NCBI GenBank assembly: GCA_905221615.1
Contig: CAJNDT010001891.1
Location: 500,594-564,593 of the forward strand
Source of the DNA: Symbiodinium sp. CCMP2592
Taxonomy: Eukaryota > Sar > Dinophyceae > Suessiales > Symbiodiniaceae
Length of the DNA stretch: 64,000 nucleotides
Direction of reading: 5' to 3'
Part shown: positions 34,966-45,735 of the stretch, one piece after another
Layout: each line of letters starts with the position of its first letter
How positions within the stretch are numbered: position 1 is the stretch's first letter
Made by a program: the position numbers and the translations under genes
Notes under the pieces: generated by a model
Database searches by the model: none
What the model was told of the DNA's origin: nothing
The model's input: only the letters and a program-made list of their open reading frames with translations

Positions 34966-35058
34966 CCCAGAGGCCCCAAAGTAGTTCCTTTTGGGGATTA
35001 CCTTATAGGACTCTATATATGAACCCCAAAAAGGAACTACTTTGGGGCCTTTGGGTAC
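34966..35058. mobile_element. Family E inverted-repeat element
   Basis: CCCAGAGGCCCCAAAGTAGT pairs with ACTACTTTGGGGCCTTTGGG. Both arms are of the CAAAG subtype. Confidence 0.85.
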
Positions 35059-35188
35059 CAGGTCTCCAATGAAGAGCATGGAAGCATCGGCTGTACTGTA
35101 GGGTTTAGGGCCTAAGCTTACGGTGCTTGAATGCTCGCAGAGGACAAAACTGGACTCTTTTTCGCACGTCTAACGTACATGCTACTGT

Positions 35189-35281
35189 TGATGGACAAAA
35201 TCCTGCATGACCCTAAGGACTCGAAACTATGGGAACTATGGTATATTCCTTATAATGCCAAATGCAGGATTTTGTCCATCA
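35189..35281. mobile_element. Family K hairpin element
   Basis: TGATGGACAAAATCCTGCAT and ATGCAGGATTTTGTCCATCA are perfect 20 bp arms. The loop contains AACTATGGGAACTATGG, also seen in diverged form at 39157. Confidence 0.82.
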
Positions 35282-35426
35282 GCCGGGTTTAGGGTGGAGG
35301 GTTTATATAGGTTTAGGGTATGGCGGAAGCAACATCTCCAAGAGAATCAGCCTTGGGCTGACTGCCAACGCTGCCCTCGCAGCCCACCCCGAGGTTCGCA
35401 TCCTTTTGGCCTCGGTAGCTTCATCT

Positions 35427-35475
35427 AATGTAGGGGCCCAAGTATAGGTACCAATACTATTTGGGGGGCTTCCTT
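35427..35475. mobile_element. Family F fragment
   Basis: AATGTAGGGGCCCAAGTATAGGTACCAATACTATTTGGGGG is an F end in the reverse sense with a shortened interior. Confidence 0.45.
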
Positions 35476-36257
35476 CATGATGCAGCCTGTAAGTCGTACA
35501 ATTTGTTCTGAGAATCCTTGTTCAACAGGGTGCACCTGTAACTCTGCTTCGCTTTGGTCGCCCCGACATTCAGTCCGCTCACACCCACAACCCTGTTCTA
35601 ATCAATAATACCCCTGTCGTATCTTGCTGAAAGGATGTCATGATGGGGGCTGCTTGTCTGCCATGGACTGCTCAACAAAACCTAAACCTGTACCGGAACC
35701 GAACCTGTGTCCTTCTTGACAAAGACCTCTAGACTCTAGGTCTCGAGGTACAAAGTGGCTTCCTTCTCAGTCTCTGTAAAGCATATGATAGCTTCACAAT
35801 CTGCAGCTGTTGTCAGACTTGCAGGTTTGCATGGGCCGTACCTAGGATGTGCAGATTTCTTCGCTGGAGACTCGTAAACTTCGCGCTGCTTGCGCCATGG
35901 TGCTACCACAACCAGATGGTAGGGTGACCACCAGGTATCCAAGTCATGTCCAACAGGCCCAACAGATCCTTCAAGTCATGGAAACAGCCCACCACTTACT
36001 CTCTGCGGTCAGCACACCTAAACACGAGTAAGCATCCGATCTTGAAACTGGCGACACAGAAAGAGTCAAAAGCATGATGCAACTCAGCAAGCCGCTGGAT
36101 TTCTCGGACAGGACCGGCTCATCCACGGACAGTCCCTGGAAGCAGGTGCCAAAACGCGAAGGAATCATGATCTCTTCGCTGCAGGCGTTGAGGAACTGAT
36201 GTTCGTGTGGTGAGCAAGCCGAATCAGACCGAAGGCATGCAGCCTGTCTCTTTCTCC
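35476..36257. other. Unassigned DNA with a possible exon
   Basis: A plus-strand stretch at about 36030-36200 reads DLETGDTERVKSMMQLS and continues to a stop, with an AG just before it. The composition is protein-like but no family is recognised. Confidence 0.35.
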
Positions 36258-36342
36258 TACTTCGAGGATCGTGGGACTTAGTAAGTAAGGTTATAAGTAC
36301 CTTATATAACTGGGGTTATAAGTAATTATGAGTATAGTTGGA
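36258..36342. mobile_element. Truncated family D element
   Basis: TACTTCGAGGATCGTGGGAC and the family interior GGGGTTATAAGTAATTATGA are present. The right arm is missing. Confidence 0.68.
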
Positions 36343-36509
36343 GAAAGGGTTTGGAAAGCAGAGGAACCCCTCTCATATCTGCTATGAGATTCGTGTCAGC
36401 GTGTGGCTTTGTAATTTTTGCCCTTCTGAACCCTCAACCCTAACCCCTAACCCCTAAACCCTCAACTGAACATGACAGCGCATCTTGGAGGGACGTGGGG
36501 CTCTTTATT

Positions 36510-36569
36510 TTTCTAACTATAGTAGAGTATACCCCAGACCCTATTCTACTTATTAAGGCCCCTATATTA
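36510..36569. mobile_element. Right half of a family F element (reverse sense)
   Basis: CCCAGACCCTATTCTACTTA and TTAAGGCCCCTATATTA are the complement of the F left arm. The other arm is missing. Confidence 0.6.
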
Positions 36570-37548
36570 CTTGTCAAGAGATGCTTTGGGGACCAGAAAG
36601 TTGTCTCTGAACCTCTCCAACACCGACAGGCGCGGCCCCAAACCTAGCTTAATGAGCTTGGGATTCCAATGTGGAGTTGAGAGACCAACTCTATCAAACC
36701 TGAACACTGAAACCTAAACCTGCAACCCGAAACTGAGAAAGAACCCCAAAGTCCTATACCCCTCCAAGCCATGGATAAGAGTTAGAGTTTGGGGTTTATG
36801 GTTTGGCATTCCCAACACGCCTTCGGCAAGCGGCCTGCCGCAGTTTTCAACGGCATGCCGGAACCTCGGCGGGCTAGGGTTCAGGAGATTCTGCTTTCAC
36901 CGTTACAATCACAACAACTGCTTACAGCTGCTGTAGTTGAAAGCCTGATCACGCTTATGACTTGAGTGTTCGGACAAAAATCATTAGTGTTACTCCTGGT
37001 CGATTGAGCTGATCGAGTTGATTGAAGAATATGTCGGAAGTACGCCTTCTTGCGCTACATAACGCTGCTTCTAACTGTATCATCATTCTTCTAATGGCTC
37101 TCTGATCGGGGTGGCAAGGGCTGTTTGGAACTGAGGCTCTCAGCCCCTGGGAGTGTCTGGGCGAACTCCACCGCGAGATTATCCTAAGCCCAAAGCCCTA
37201 TAAATACTGAACCCCCTGCGACCCTAAAGCCGACATCCCTGACCCCGTAATCTCACCCTATACCCCAGAAAAAAGTCGAGCAGCTCTCTGCGGGAGCCTC
37301 CTCCACATAAGAGGCGCCAGCTGCCTCCTGACAAAGCTTATGACACGGTTTGTGGGTTTGGGTTCAGGCTCCAGGGCTTAGAGATCAACAAATAAAGGTT
37401 GAGAGTGGTTGAGGGTTTACAGTTCAGGTTCTCGGCCCTATGTAATTAGTTGTGGTTGAGGGCAGCACGCCTCGCATTTAGAGTTTCGAGTTCTATTCGG
37501 GGTCTGGATCGGCAGTCTAAGAAACATCTAGCATCTGGCCTAAGCCCT
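36570..37548. other. Unassigned DNA
   Basis: No repeat family or gene recognised apart from short CCCTAAA-like pieces. Confidence 0.6.
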
Positions 37549-37642
37549 ACCCATAGGCTCCATATTAGTTCCTTTTGGGGAGTACCTTATAGGGTCCTCA
37601 ATATGAACCACAAAAAGGAACTACGATAGAGCCTAGAGGTAA
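37549..37642. mobile_element. Family E inverted-repeat element
   Basis: TACCCATAGGCTCCATATTA and CTACGATAGAGCCTAGAGGTA form diverged arms. Confidence 0.78.
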
Positions 37643-37792
37643 ACCCTAAACTTCCTAAACCCTATGAAGTCTGTAGGCTCGAGAGGCAGTTGGTGTCGGT
37701 CGATCCGACGGCGAGTGTGTTAGGAATGGGAAGTGTCGAGGCAATGAAGTCTAAAACGAAGCACTATACAGACTATACACAGAAAAATAAGA

Positions 37793-37875
37793 ACATCATC
37801 GTCATCCTCCTCATCATCATCACCAGCGACACGACCACCATCATCATCGCCATCACCATCCTCGTCATCACCATG
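37793..37875. repeat. (ATC)n-like trinucleotide repeat
   Basis: CATCATCGTCATCCTCCTCATCATCATCACC and CACCATCATCATCGCCATCACC. Confidence 0.88.
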
Positions 37876-38942
37876 GCAACAAACCCTAACCTTGAGACGG
37901 TTCAGCCCTGTGGCCCTGAGCTCTTAAACCCTTGGCCAAGACAAAGGAAGCTTCACCAACAAAGGACCGATACATACATGCCATGTTGTCAATAGCTTAC
38001 CTTTGTGGTCTCTAACTTAAACCAAAACAATGAGTATAAACGACCTTGTCGAAGCCAAGTGAAACGACTCTGCAAACCCCGTAAGCCCTCTAGAAACCTC
38101 ATATACATCCTGACAGTGTACTCTAAACCTTCAACCCTAAAACCTATGCGCCTAATCCTGCAACCTCAAGCCTAATCCCAAAGCCTAAGCCAACAAAACT
38201 TAGTAGCGATTAAACCGAGCCTCAGGATCTGCCAAGAAGAGAGTGGCGGCTCCTGCACGCAAAGCTCGTTAGGTTTAGGGCCCGCTTTAGGCGCGTCAAT
38301 ATAAGGGGGTGCAGTATCGTACTATTATAGCAAGCAGCCCGAAGAAATAGTATTGATAACTATTTACGCTCCTGTATTAGGGTTTGGGGCTCATGCTTTC
38401 GAGCCGAAGGTCTGAGAGTAATATAAGCACATTCAAAGCTAGCATGTGGCCGGGCTAGTGGGGTTAGGGTTGATAACCCAAAATCCTAGCCAACAAACAC
38501 GGCGTCGCTAACCAACCCGATGGAATGAAGAAACCACTTTCCTCCGCAGCCAAACTGTCCACTAAAGTTAGAGGAGTCTAAATCATTGCTAGTGGCATCC
38601 CCTCAGAGTTGTTTCCTTTAGCGTAAAAAGAAGTACCAACACCCTTTGGGTTGTTTGTTGCATGGGGCACACCGCAACGGGATATTCTCATAAAAGTACA
38701 CTGGATGTTACAAAGGCAAGCGAAAGTAGGGGTGAGGTTCGCGGTGAAGCTAGTTGCCAGATCAATTAGAACGACGGCTCCCAGGATTCTTCTTGATGGG
38801 CTTAAGGCTTCTGATGTAAAGAACCACACAACTTGAGAAGAGCATTCGTCACCGAAACATTGCATTGATCAACCCTTAAACCCCACACCGTAAACCCTAA
38901 GCCTTCAACCCAAAACGTAAAACCCTAAATCTAAACCCTAAA
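37876..38942. other. Unassigned DNA
   Basis: One shortened F element. Minus frame 38865-38578 (95 codons) overlaps a plus frame; no domain. Confidence 0.6.
38298..38379. mobile_element. Family F element, internally shortened
   Basis: AATATAAGGGGG at the left; AAATAGTATTGATAACTATT and CGCTCCTGTATTA at the right. Confidence 0.6.
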
Positions 38943-39045
38943 TGGGAGTTTCCGAAAATAGGGGTACATTATTTTGGAGCCCTTACAATAAGGATCCTAT
39001 TTTTTTCGGGCACTATGTTAGGGTCCCCTATTTTCGGAAACTCCT
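38943..39045. mobile_element. Family B inverted-repeat element
   Basis: TGGGAGTTTCCGAAAATAGG pairs with CCTATTTTCGGAAACTCC with almost no mismatch in the arms. It directly follows a CCCTAAA tract. Confidence 0.85.
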
Positions 39046-39156
39046 AAAATCCTAGGGTGAAATCCCCCTGCCCTGGCCCAGGGCCTCCATCCAGGCAGCG
39101 AAGGGAAGCTGTCAGATCACGGAGGTCCGCTTTGAGGGTTCCATAAGGGGTACGTC

Positions 39157-39255
39157 GGTTGATGATATAAACCCTGCATTACCTTCAGGACCCTAAACTC
39201 TGGGAATTATGGGATATTTCTGATTACGGGCAATGCAGGATTTATATCATCAACC
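39157..39255. mobile_element. Family K hairpin element
   Basis: The arms at 39157-39180 and 39232-39255 match in 23 of 24 bases (GGTTGATGATATAAA...). The loop is homologous to the copy at 35189, but the outer arms differ strongly between the two. Confidence 0.82.
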
Positions 39256-39860
39256 GTTTAAGGGTTCTGTATGGTGGCTTTGGGGGGGATAGGGGTCTCA
39301 ACAAACAGATCAGGGTTTTGGGGTATACCATAAGTGGCGTACCTATGTAGGAACAGTACTGAGGCTGGTATTTATTCAAGCCCCATATCAGTGGGCATCG
39401 TGCAGTGTAGGCGTAAGGGGAAGGATCATTGCCATCATTGCCGCTGCAGGTTTCTTTTTGTTAATGGCCTTGCAGATTGCATGCGCCCGCTACAGGGTTT
39501 AGGGACTCGGGAGACTTACAAAGCTTTTTGCCATACTATATAGTGACTAAATACCGTCCACTCAATACTATATACTCTATACTATCATATTTTCATAGTA
39601 TATGCGAAGTAGCTGCTGCAGAGGTTTTGGGCTGAGTAGCTGAAGGCCGTAGGCCTGTTTGTGGAGGTCAAAGGGTTCGTGGCCGACTTGACGCCCAAAC
39701 AACAGGGGCTTCCATAATCAGAGTAGGGGTTGGGGGTTTAGGGTTCAAAGGGTTGTGGGATTGGGGGTTTGAGGGCTTAAGGTTTTTGGGGTTTAGGGCC
39801 GTTTAGCGCCCTCAATTCTTAGAATAGAGTTTGGGGGGGGGGGGGGGCAGGAAACAATAT

Positions 39861-39894
<34 letters not shown>

Positions 39895-39996
39895 TACATG
39901 GAGGCACTCTGAGAGATAATGCTAGTGATTACTCAGGCTTGAATGCTAAGCAAATCCACGCCTCAATACCCTCGACCCAAGAATCTCAGTGTTTTG
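39256..39996. other. Unassigned DNA
   Basis: GGGTTTTGGGGTATACC and TATTTATTCAAGCCCC at 39310-39390 suggest a heavily decayed F element. TTTAGGG-like pieces at 39720-39805. Confidence 0.45.
39832..39898. repeat. Poly-G run followed by (TA)n
   Basis: About 15 G in a row (39833-39847), then (TA)n from 39860. Confidence 0.92.
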
Positions 39997-40096
39997 CTTA
40001 ATAATCAGAATAGGGTTTTGGGGTACATTATACTATATAGCCATATAACAGGGAACCTTCACAATAATCTTGGTAACTATTTAGGCACCTATATTA
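39997..40096. mobile_element. Family F element
   Basis: CTTAATAATCAGAATAGGGT, GGGTACATTATACTATATAG and TGGTAACTATTTAGGCACCTATATTA follow the family order. The outer left arm is degraded. Confidence 0.7.
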
Positions 40097-40211
40097 CCTA
40101 CGAACCCTCATCAGTTGCAGATTTTTTGTTGCAGGACTTTCGCCTAAGGTAGCGACAGCCAAGTAAGGATCCCTTCTGATTCTGACGGATCCTCAAAGAC
40201 CTTACCTCTCG

Positions 40212-40300
40212 GAGTTGTCCTTTAAGCCCTTTGAAAATTATCTACTATGGTTCTCTACAAAATAGTAGGGGAAATTAAACAAGATCCCAAAGGACAACCC
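40212..40300. repeat. Inverted repeat, single copy
   Basis: GAGTTGTCCTTTAAG and CCAAAGGACAACCC are short inverted ends around an AT-rich centre. Confidence 0.55.
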
Positions 40301-40346
40301 AGCTCTGTTAGACGGCTAAGGCTCTCTGGGAGCCTTCAGGAAAGAC

Positions 40347-40508
40347 ATGGGAGTTTCCGAAAATTGGGGTACCCTATTTTGGGGTCCCTATAATAAGGAT
40401 ACCACTATTTAGGGTACTATATTAGGTTCCCCATTTTCGTTTTGACGTACCCTAAATATTAGGTGCCGTATTATAATAGGGACCTAATTTTGAGAACCAC
40501 CCACATGG
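40347..40508. mobile_element. Fused B and C elements
   Basis: 40347-40440 is family B up to CCCCATTTTCG, where the expected GAAACTCCC end is missing. From 40441 the sequence is the 3' half of family C (GTACCCTAAATATTAGGTGCC ... TTTTGAGAACCACCCA). The switch is seamless. Confidence 0.78.
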
Positions 40509-40619
40509 GGGCCGAGCCTTTGAACTCTGGCAGCATCAGTGCTGGCAAGGGCTCTGCCAGCTGCCTGGCCGACTCGTGCCATCGATCGCTCAAAGCTGCG
40601 AGTCGCACTTTATGGTTTA

Positions 40620-40696
40620 CTTACCTTTGGTTAGTAGGGAATGGAAGAATGGTAGTAATAACCCCATTCCTCCATTCCCTACTAACCAAAGGTAAG
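40620..40696. repeat. Near-perfect 77 bp hairpin
   Basis: 40620-40645 (CTTACCTTTGGTTAGTAGGG...) is the exact reverse complement of 40671-40696, 26 of 26 bases. GAATGG/CCATTC extends the stem into the 25-base loop. No second copy was seen. Confidence 0.9.
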
Positions 40697-40982
40697 CTTA
40701 GGGTGTGCTTTGTCGTCGAGACGCACTTTGAGGGCAGATCGTGGGTATCAAGAGCACGTGTAATAAAATTTCTCAAAATGGCGACTCGTACTGAGGCGCA
40801 TGGAGCGAATACCACACAGAAGTTGCTCATGGCGTCAGTGAATAATGCTATGCTATGCTACTATGATGTACGAAAACCGAAACCACCCACGAAGAGAAAA
40901 AATCACATAGTTCAGTAGCGTTGCTGCCGCTTCTGCAACACTGTTTCGGTGACGACATCACTAAAGCTACAGGGTTTGCTGA

Positions 40983-41090
40983 TATGGGAGCTTCCGAAAA
41001 TAGGGGACCCCAATATAGCAACCTAAATATTCGGATCCTTATTGCAAGGACACCAAATAATGTACCCCTAGGTCTCGGAAACTCCCATAT
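40983..41090. mobile_element. Family B inverted-repeat element
   Basis: TATGGGAGCTTCCGAAAATA at the left, TCGGAAACTCCCATA at the right. The flanking TATGGGAG/CTCCCATA is also palindromic. Confidence 0.82.
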
Positions 41091-41159
41091 ACTGCAGAAG
41101 CCTACACGACGGGCCTTCGATAGCCCATGGTCGCAGGCTGTGAGGGGGCCTTGGGCGTG

Positions 41160-41282
41160 CTTGGAGGATCATGGGACTTAGTAACTAAAGTTATAATTAG
41201 GGTAACTATACTTATAATTCCTTATAGCCCCAACTGGGGTACTTATAACCCTACTTACTAAGTCCCATGATCCTCCAAGTAG
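41160..41282. mobile_element. Family D inverted-repeat element
   Basis: CTTGGAGGATCATGGGACTT pairs with AAGTCCCATGATCCTCCAAG with no mismatch over about 20 bases. It begins about 70 bp after a family B copy. Confidence 0.86.
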
Positions 41283-41586
41283 GGGATTTGAGGATTTGGG
41301 TTTGGGGTCGGGATTTCGCGCGTTCAGCGGATTTGGGGCTTCAAGATTTGAGGGTTTAGGGCTCCGTTAGGTCTTGGGTGCTTGAGGCATTAGGGCTTAA
41401 AGGCTTCATAGGGTTTTACGGTTCAGAGTTGAGGCTCTTTGGCTCGTCGTTTAGCTCTACCTTCGCGGACTGGCCTTTCCATCCCTAGCCCATGTCTGGT
41501 CGGGACCAGAGGTGGTATAGTATGCGACATGTACATATGTATACCGATATATATATATATATATATATATATGTAAATATATAAAC

Positions 41587-41619
<33 letters not shown>

Positions 41620-42160
41620 CATATATATATACATACACATCCCTCTTTTTCTCCATCTCCAAAATATATTTGCTTTGTTTCTCTTTATGTTTTTGGCGGG
41701 ACCTACAAAACGATTACTGCCGTTTCCTGCAATACTGCTTCTTTGCGAGGATGGGAGCCTTGAAGACACATACACATGACGGGCGCCTGAAAAGATCGTA
41801 GACAGGCACATGGGAGCAACACGGGGTTTAGGGCTAAGGCATCTTTGTAAACAAAACGGCATCCCATAGCAGCATTGCACCTTCCCCAAGTAATCAGATG
41901 ACTTATACCTCCCAATTAACTAAACCCTCGACGTCCAACAGACCCTCAAAGCTCTACACCCTCTTCACCGGGAGACAAAACAGTTGAGACCTTCCATCCG
42001 GCAGCCTGGACCTCCAACACCCGGCAGCACTGAAACCCCAAACCCCCCCAAAAAAAGGACCCCCAAAACCCGAAGGCCGCGGTGAACGTCGGCGCAGAAC
42101 CCTTCCCCTTCACCTTTCGCCTTCTTCCAAAACAGAGAAGAAAACTCCCCAACACCCCAT
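41283..42160. other. Unassigned DNA around a microsatellite
   Basis: TTTAGGG-like sequence at 41290-41430, the (TA)n block, then no recognisable gene to 42160. Confidence 0.6.
41539..41641. repeat. (TA)n microsatellite
   Basis: (TA)n broken by CATA and AAACA units. Confidence 0.93.
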
Positions 42161-42240
42161 TGTAGGCGCCTCAATAATGAGGGGGCGTATTATCTAATAA
42201 GGAACCCAAACAGTACTGATAATTATTTGGGCCCCTGTGG
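42161..42240. mobile_element. Family F element, internally shortened
   Basis: TGTAGGCGCCTCAATAATGA at the left and TGATAATTATTTGGGCCCCT at the right. Confidence 0.7.
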
Positions 42241-42899
42241 TGGAAGGTGGCCAGGAAGCCTGTGACTTGAGCAGTGCTCAGCTTCTGACAGCATCCGGGA
42301 GTCTTTGCGACCGGCCTGGCGTTGACGTTTAGGAATGTTGCAGCTGAGAGCTAAAGGTTCAGCTGTAAGGATTCGGAATCTGGGCGTTTAGGGTTTAGAG
42401 TTTAGGAGTGTAAGGAGTATCAGGATGAACACAACACTTCTTCAGGGGGACTATTCGAGTACATTCGACTAGAAGTGGACATGCAAGGGTTTTAGGCTTC
42501 AGGACATAGGACTTTCGGTCCGCAAGGAACTCTCGTGGCTCCCTGAATGCGAAAGGCCTCTAAACCCGAAAGTTAAACACCACGAGCCAAAGGGTTTTGG
42601 GTTTGAGATAATGTAGAGATGAATCGCGCCACCCTGTCTAGGGAGTGGATAGAGACGCTAGTAACTGCTAGTACTAGCTTTACATTGCATCAAAACTCCT
42701 TCAACAAAATAAACGCCCGCAAACCACGGCCAAGGCCGTGCAGCTGATAAACCGTTTAGAAAATGATGTAGGACTCAGCAAGACTCCTCGTGCTATCGCA
42801 AAACCTCGCAAGGAAATGTGAAGCCCAGGTATGCAAGCATCAAGTCCTCCACACCAAAACCCCAAGACTCCATAAAATCACATTCCACAGCCCCCAACT
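42241..42899. other. Unassigned DNA
   Basis: Nothing recognised. Confidence 0.6.
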
Positions 42900-43035
42900 C
42901 AGATACAACTACACCCCAAACCCCCTAAACCCTAAGTCACCATAAATCCGAAACCCTAAACCCCGAACCCTAAGTCACCATAAACCCGAAATCCCCTAAG
43001 CCCTAAACCCGAAATCCCCTAAGCCCTAAACCCGA
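42900..43035. repeat. CCCTAAA tract with a 35-40 bp tandem unit
   Basis: CCCTAAGTCACCATAAA.CCGAA occurs twice and ATCCCCTAAGCCCTAAACCCGA twice, showing local duplication of a degenerate telomere-like block. Confidence 0.78.
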
Positions 43036-43204
43036 GGATTCCGAGTGCGGAGCCTCCCAGACGCACTGGCGACCGCGGCGACGGCAGAACAATCTGCCAG
43101 GTTCAGGTTGATTGGAGTCTCTGGGTGAGATTAAGGCTTAGGGCAACAGCTTTGGGGCTTTGGGCTTAGGGCTTTCGGGTTTCAGGCTTAAGGTAGGCTT
43201 ATAA

Positions 43205-43270
43205 GGATCTTGGTTTAGTTTAGGGTTGAGGGTTTAGGGCTTAGGGTTTTAGGGCTTAGGGCTTAGGGAT
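43205..43270. repeat. TTTAGGG telomere-like tract
   Basis: GGTTGAGGGTTTAGGGCTTAGGG-type degenerate repeats. Confidence 0.75.
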
Positions 43271-44182
43271 TTTTTGATCTATGCTGACGGTCGGACCTTT
43301 TTCCAGAGGGTTTTAGGGTTCAGGATCTGTCGGGCCACAGGGTCAGGTTGCTGTAGGGTTTATAATGACACGTATTGGGGTGTAGAGGGTTCTCAATTTA
43401 CAGAGTTCAAGGGGTTTGAGGCTTCGAGGGTTTTACAGTGTTTAGGTCTCAGGGTTGTCGAAAAACTTTAGGGGAGGCTTTTGAACAGGCTTGAAATGGT
43501 ATTGAGACGGTTCACATCATTTCAAGTCTACGCTTTGGGGTCAAGGGTTTGGGGAGGTGGGAATTGGGGCTTGGGTATTTAAGGCTTGGGTGGGTTCAGG
43601 GTTTGGGGCTTGAGGGGGCCTTCTGATAATCAGAACATGATTCGTGGGTATATCCTAGTCTACAGTAGCATACGACGAATAATACATGTTACCCCCATCG
43701 CCAGTTCCAAGAATATCGGCTTTAGGGCCTCAGGGTTTGTTAAGTTCGGGGCTGCAAACAAGGGCCGGGGTGTACCGGACCTTCAAAGTGGCCCTCAGTA
43801 GCGTCCTTATGGTGCTGAATAAAGGGTATGGGGAATCATGGAGGGTAGTTGGAGGGGTCGAGGTGTCCGTGTAACTTTTGCAAGATCCAGGTTCAAGGGC
43901 GCAGACTTGCTAAAATCTGGGCTTGTAGCGACGCACCGCTTTTCACGCAACACGGGGGCCTACAAAAAAAGAACAGGGTCTGGGGGTATTTTCTTACATA
44001 CATATACATACATGAGGACCTTCACACCACTATAGCTACGTTGCTGCCTCGTCCTATTGTTGCACATGACAGCTCAGGAACCCTAAACCTTAAACCCCAC
44101 ACCCTAAACTAGCACTAAAGCCCTGGACCCCTACAGCCATAGCCAAACCCGAGACAGGGTTGAGGCTTTCTACTGATTGGCG
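43271..44182. other. Unassigned DNA
   Basis: Overlapping frames of 60-90 codons with no known domain; G-rich in its first half with TTTAGGG-like remnants. Confidence 0.6.
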
Positions 44183-44290
44183 CATACGGGGGCCATAATA
44201 ACTAGAATACGGCTTTGGGGCATATTATACGATAACCACAATAAGAAGGAGCCCCCAAGATGGTATTGGTAATGTTTTAGGCCCCTGCAT
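44183..44290. mobile_element. Family F element
   Basis: CATACGGGGGCCATAATAAC at the left; CCCCCAAGATGGTATTGGTA and TTTTAGGCCCCTGCATG at the right. Confidence 0.75.
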
Positions 44291-44550
44291 GAGTATGGCT
44301 AGTGCAACAGTTAAATGGAAAAAACCCGGAGCACAGCGACGTCATGTGCTCTTTGGAGCGCCAGCGCCTCTTCCGACTGGAGCTTCATGGCCTGCAGAAC
44401 TTTTCCGGGAGTGGGGTCTGGAGTTTAAGGTTTAGCGTGTTAGGGTTTAAGGTTTAGGGTTTAGAGATAGGGGGGTTTAGGATCACTCACTAAGCCTTGA
44501 CAAACGTCAATGTACAAACCCCTGTGGCCTACCCAGTCAAGTGAGCCCAA

Positions 44551-44945
44551 GTCCTAAACCCTAAACTCTAAACCCTGAACCCTAAACCCTAAACCCTGAA
44601 CCCTAAACCTAAACCCTAAACCCCCAAACTATGAAGGGTTCATGTAACTGATGATTTCCACTCCTATCTGGAGCCTCGAGACCCTCGGCGGTAAACCCCT
44701 AAACCGTAATACACTCTATAAGCCCTAGTGACTAGACTCAGAGTTTGGGTTTATAGGGTGTAGAGTTTAATAAAGTCTCTTATAGACTCTAAACCCTATA
44801 AGCCCTAAACTCCTGAGGCCTAAACCCTCAACCCTAATAGACACTGAACCCTAAACCCCCAAAGCCCCAAACCCCAAAACGCTGAACTCTAAACTCTCAT
44901 AGACCCTAGACTCTAAACCCTAAACCCCTAAACCTCTAAACCCTA
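44551..44945. repeat. CCCTAAA tracts separated by unique sequence
   Basis: 44551-44630 is nearly regular CCCTAAACCCTGAA. 44770-44945 is degenerate, with CTCTAAACCCTATAAGCCC and TAGACTCTAAA units. Confidence 0.8.
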
Positions 44946-45068
44946 GATTCTACTCTGCTACTACCTTAACCTACCAAACCCTACTTTTTGTAGATTCTTC
45001 TTACAACCCCCAATATGGAGTTCCTAAGGACCCTACAAGAAAAGTAGGTTCTGCTGGGTATAAGGTAG

Positions 45069-45268
45069 ACTCGACCCAAGAGTAACCCTAGGAACAAGGG
45101 GTGCCCTTTTTGGTTTAAAGGGGGCTATAAGGGAGTTTTCGAAAATACGGGACCCTAATATAGTAGACTAGATAGTAGGATCCTTACTATAAGGGCCCCC
45201 AAATAAGGTACCCCAATTTTTGGAAACTCCCATAAGGGAACCCAACCCCTAAAAATACACTGCCCCGC
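45069..45268. mobile_element. Family H element interrupted by family B
   Basis: CGACCCAAGAGTAACCCTAG, GGTGCCCTTTTTGGTTTAAA and, after the B insertion, AAGGGAACCC...CTAAAAA are family H sequence. The right terminus is degraded. Confidence 0.7.
45131..45231. mobile_element. Family B element nested inside a family H element
   Basis: GGGAGTTTTCGAAAATACGG pairs with CCAATTTTTGGAAACTCCC. It interrupts a family H copy: H sequence ends at GGGGGCTATAA and resumes after it as ATAAGGGAACCC. ATA(A) occurs on both sides, which could be a short target duplication. Family B therefore moved after family H. Confidence 0.8.
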
Positions 45269-45418
45269 TACTACTGCCCACACGGCCTGGCGCCGCAAAG
45301 CTTCGGCTTGAGACCGCAGCCCATCACCTGAGACAAAACTTTTTTAGGGTTCAGGGTTTAGGGTTTAGGATGTAGGGTTTAGAGTTTAGGGTTTGGTCTT
45401 CATTCATCGGAGTCTTAG

Positions 45419-45547
45419 AGGAGTGCCCTCAAAGGGTACTCTAGGGTTCTATAGGAAGGTACCTCTAAAGGGTACTATAAATATAAAGGTTCTATAGGAC
45501 TATAGGAGTGCCTTGAAAGGCTACTATGGGGTTCTATAGTAGGGTGG
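45419..45547. repeat. GGTACCTCTAAAGGGTACTATAGG-type repeats
   Basis: GAGTGCCCTCAAAGGGTACT, GGTACCTCTAAAGGGTACTA and GAGTGCCTTGAAAGGCTACT recur with GGTTCTATAG between. It follows a TTTAGGG tract at 45345. Confidence 0.68.
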
Positions 45548-45593
45548 TGCGGTGTATGCCAAGGGACCCAAGCTGCTAACTTAGAGCTTGATT

Positions 45594-45696
45594 TTGGAGT
45601 TTCCGAAAATTAGGGTACCGTATTTGGGGGTCCTTATAATAAGGATCCCACTATTAGGGTGCTATATCAGGGTCCCCCATTTTCGGAAACTCCCAT
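45594..45696. mobile_element. Family B inverted-repeat element
   Basis: TTGGAGTTTCCGAAAATTAG at the left and CCCATTTTCGGAAACTCCC at the right. It lies 40 bp beyond the stop codon of the MFS-GNAT gene, so it may fall in the transcript 3' end. Confidence 0.85.
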
Positions 45697-45735
45697 TTCT
45701 TCAAAGGACGCCTGAGACTTCTTTTGCGCCCGATG

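Noticed and set aside
40463..40918. 151-codon plus frame as a gene
   Set aside because: It begins in the end of a family C element and runs through the 77 bp hairpin. No domain is recognisable.
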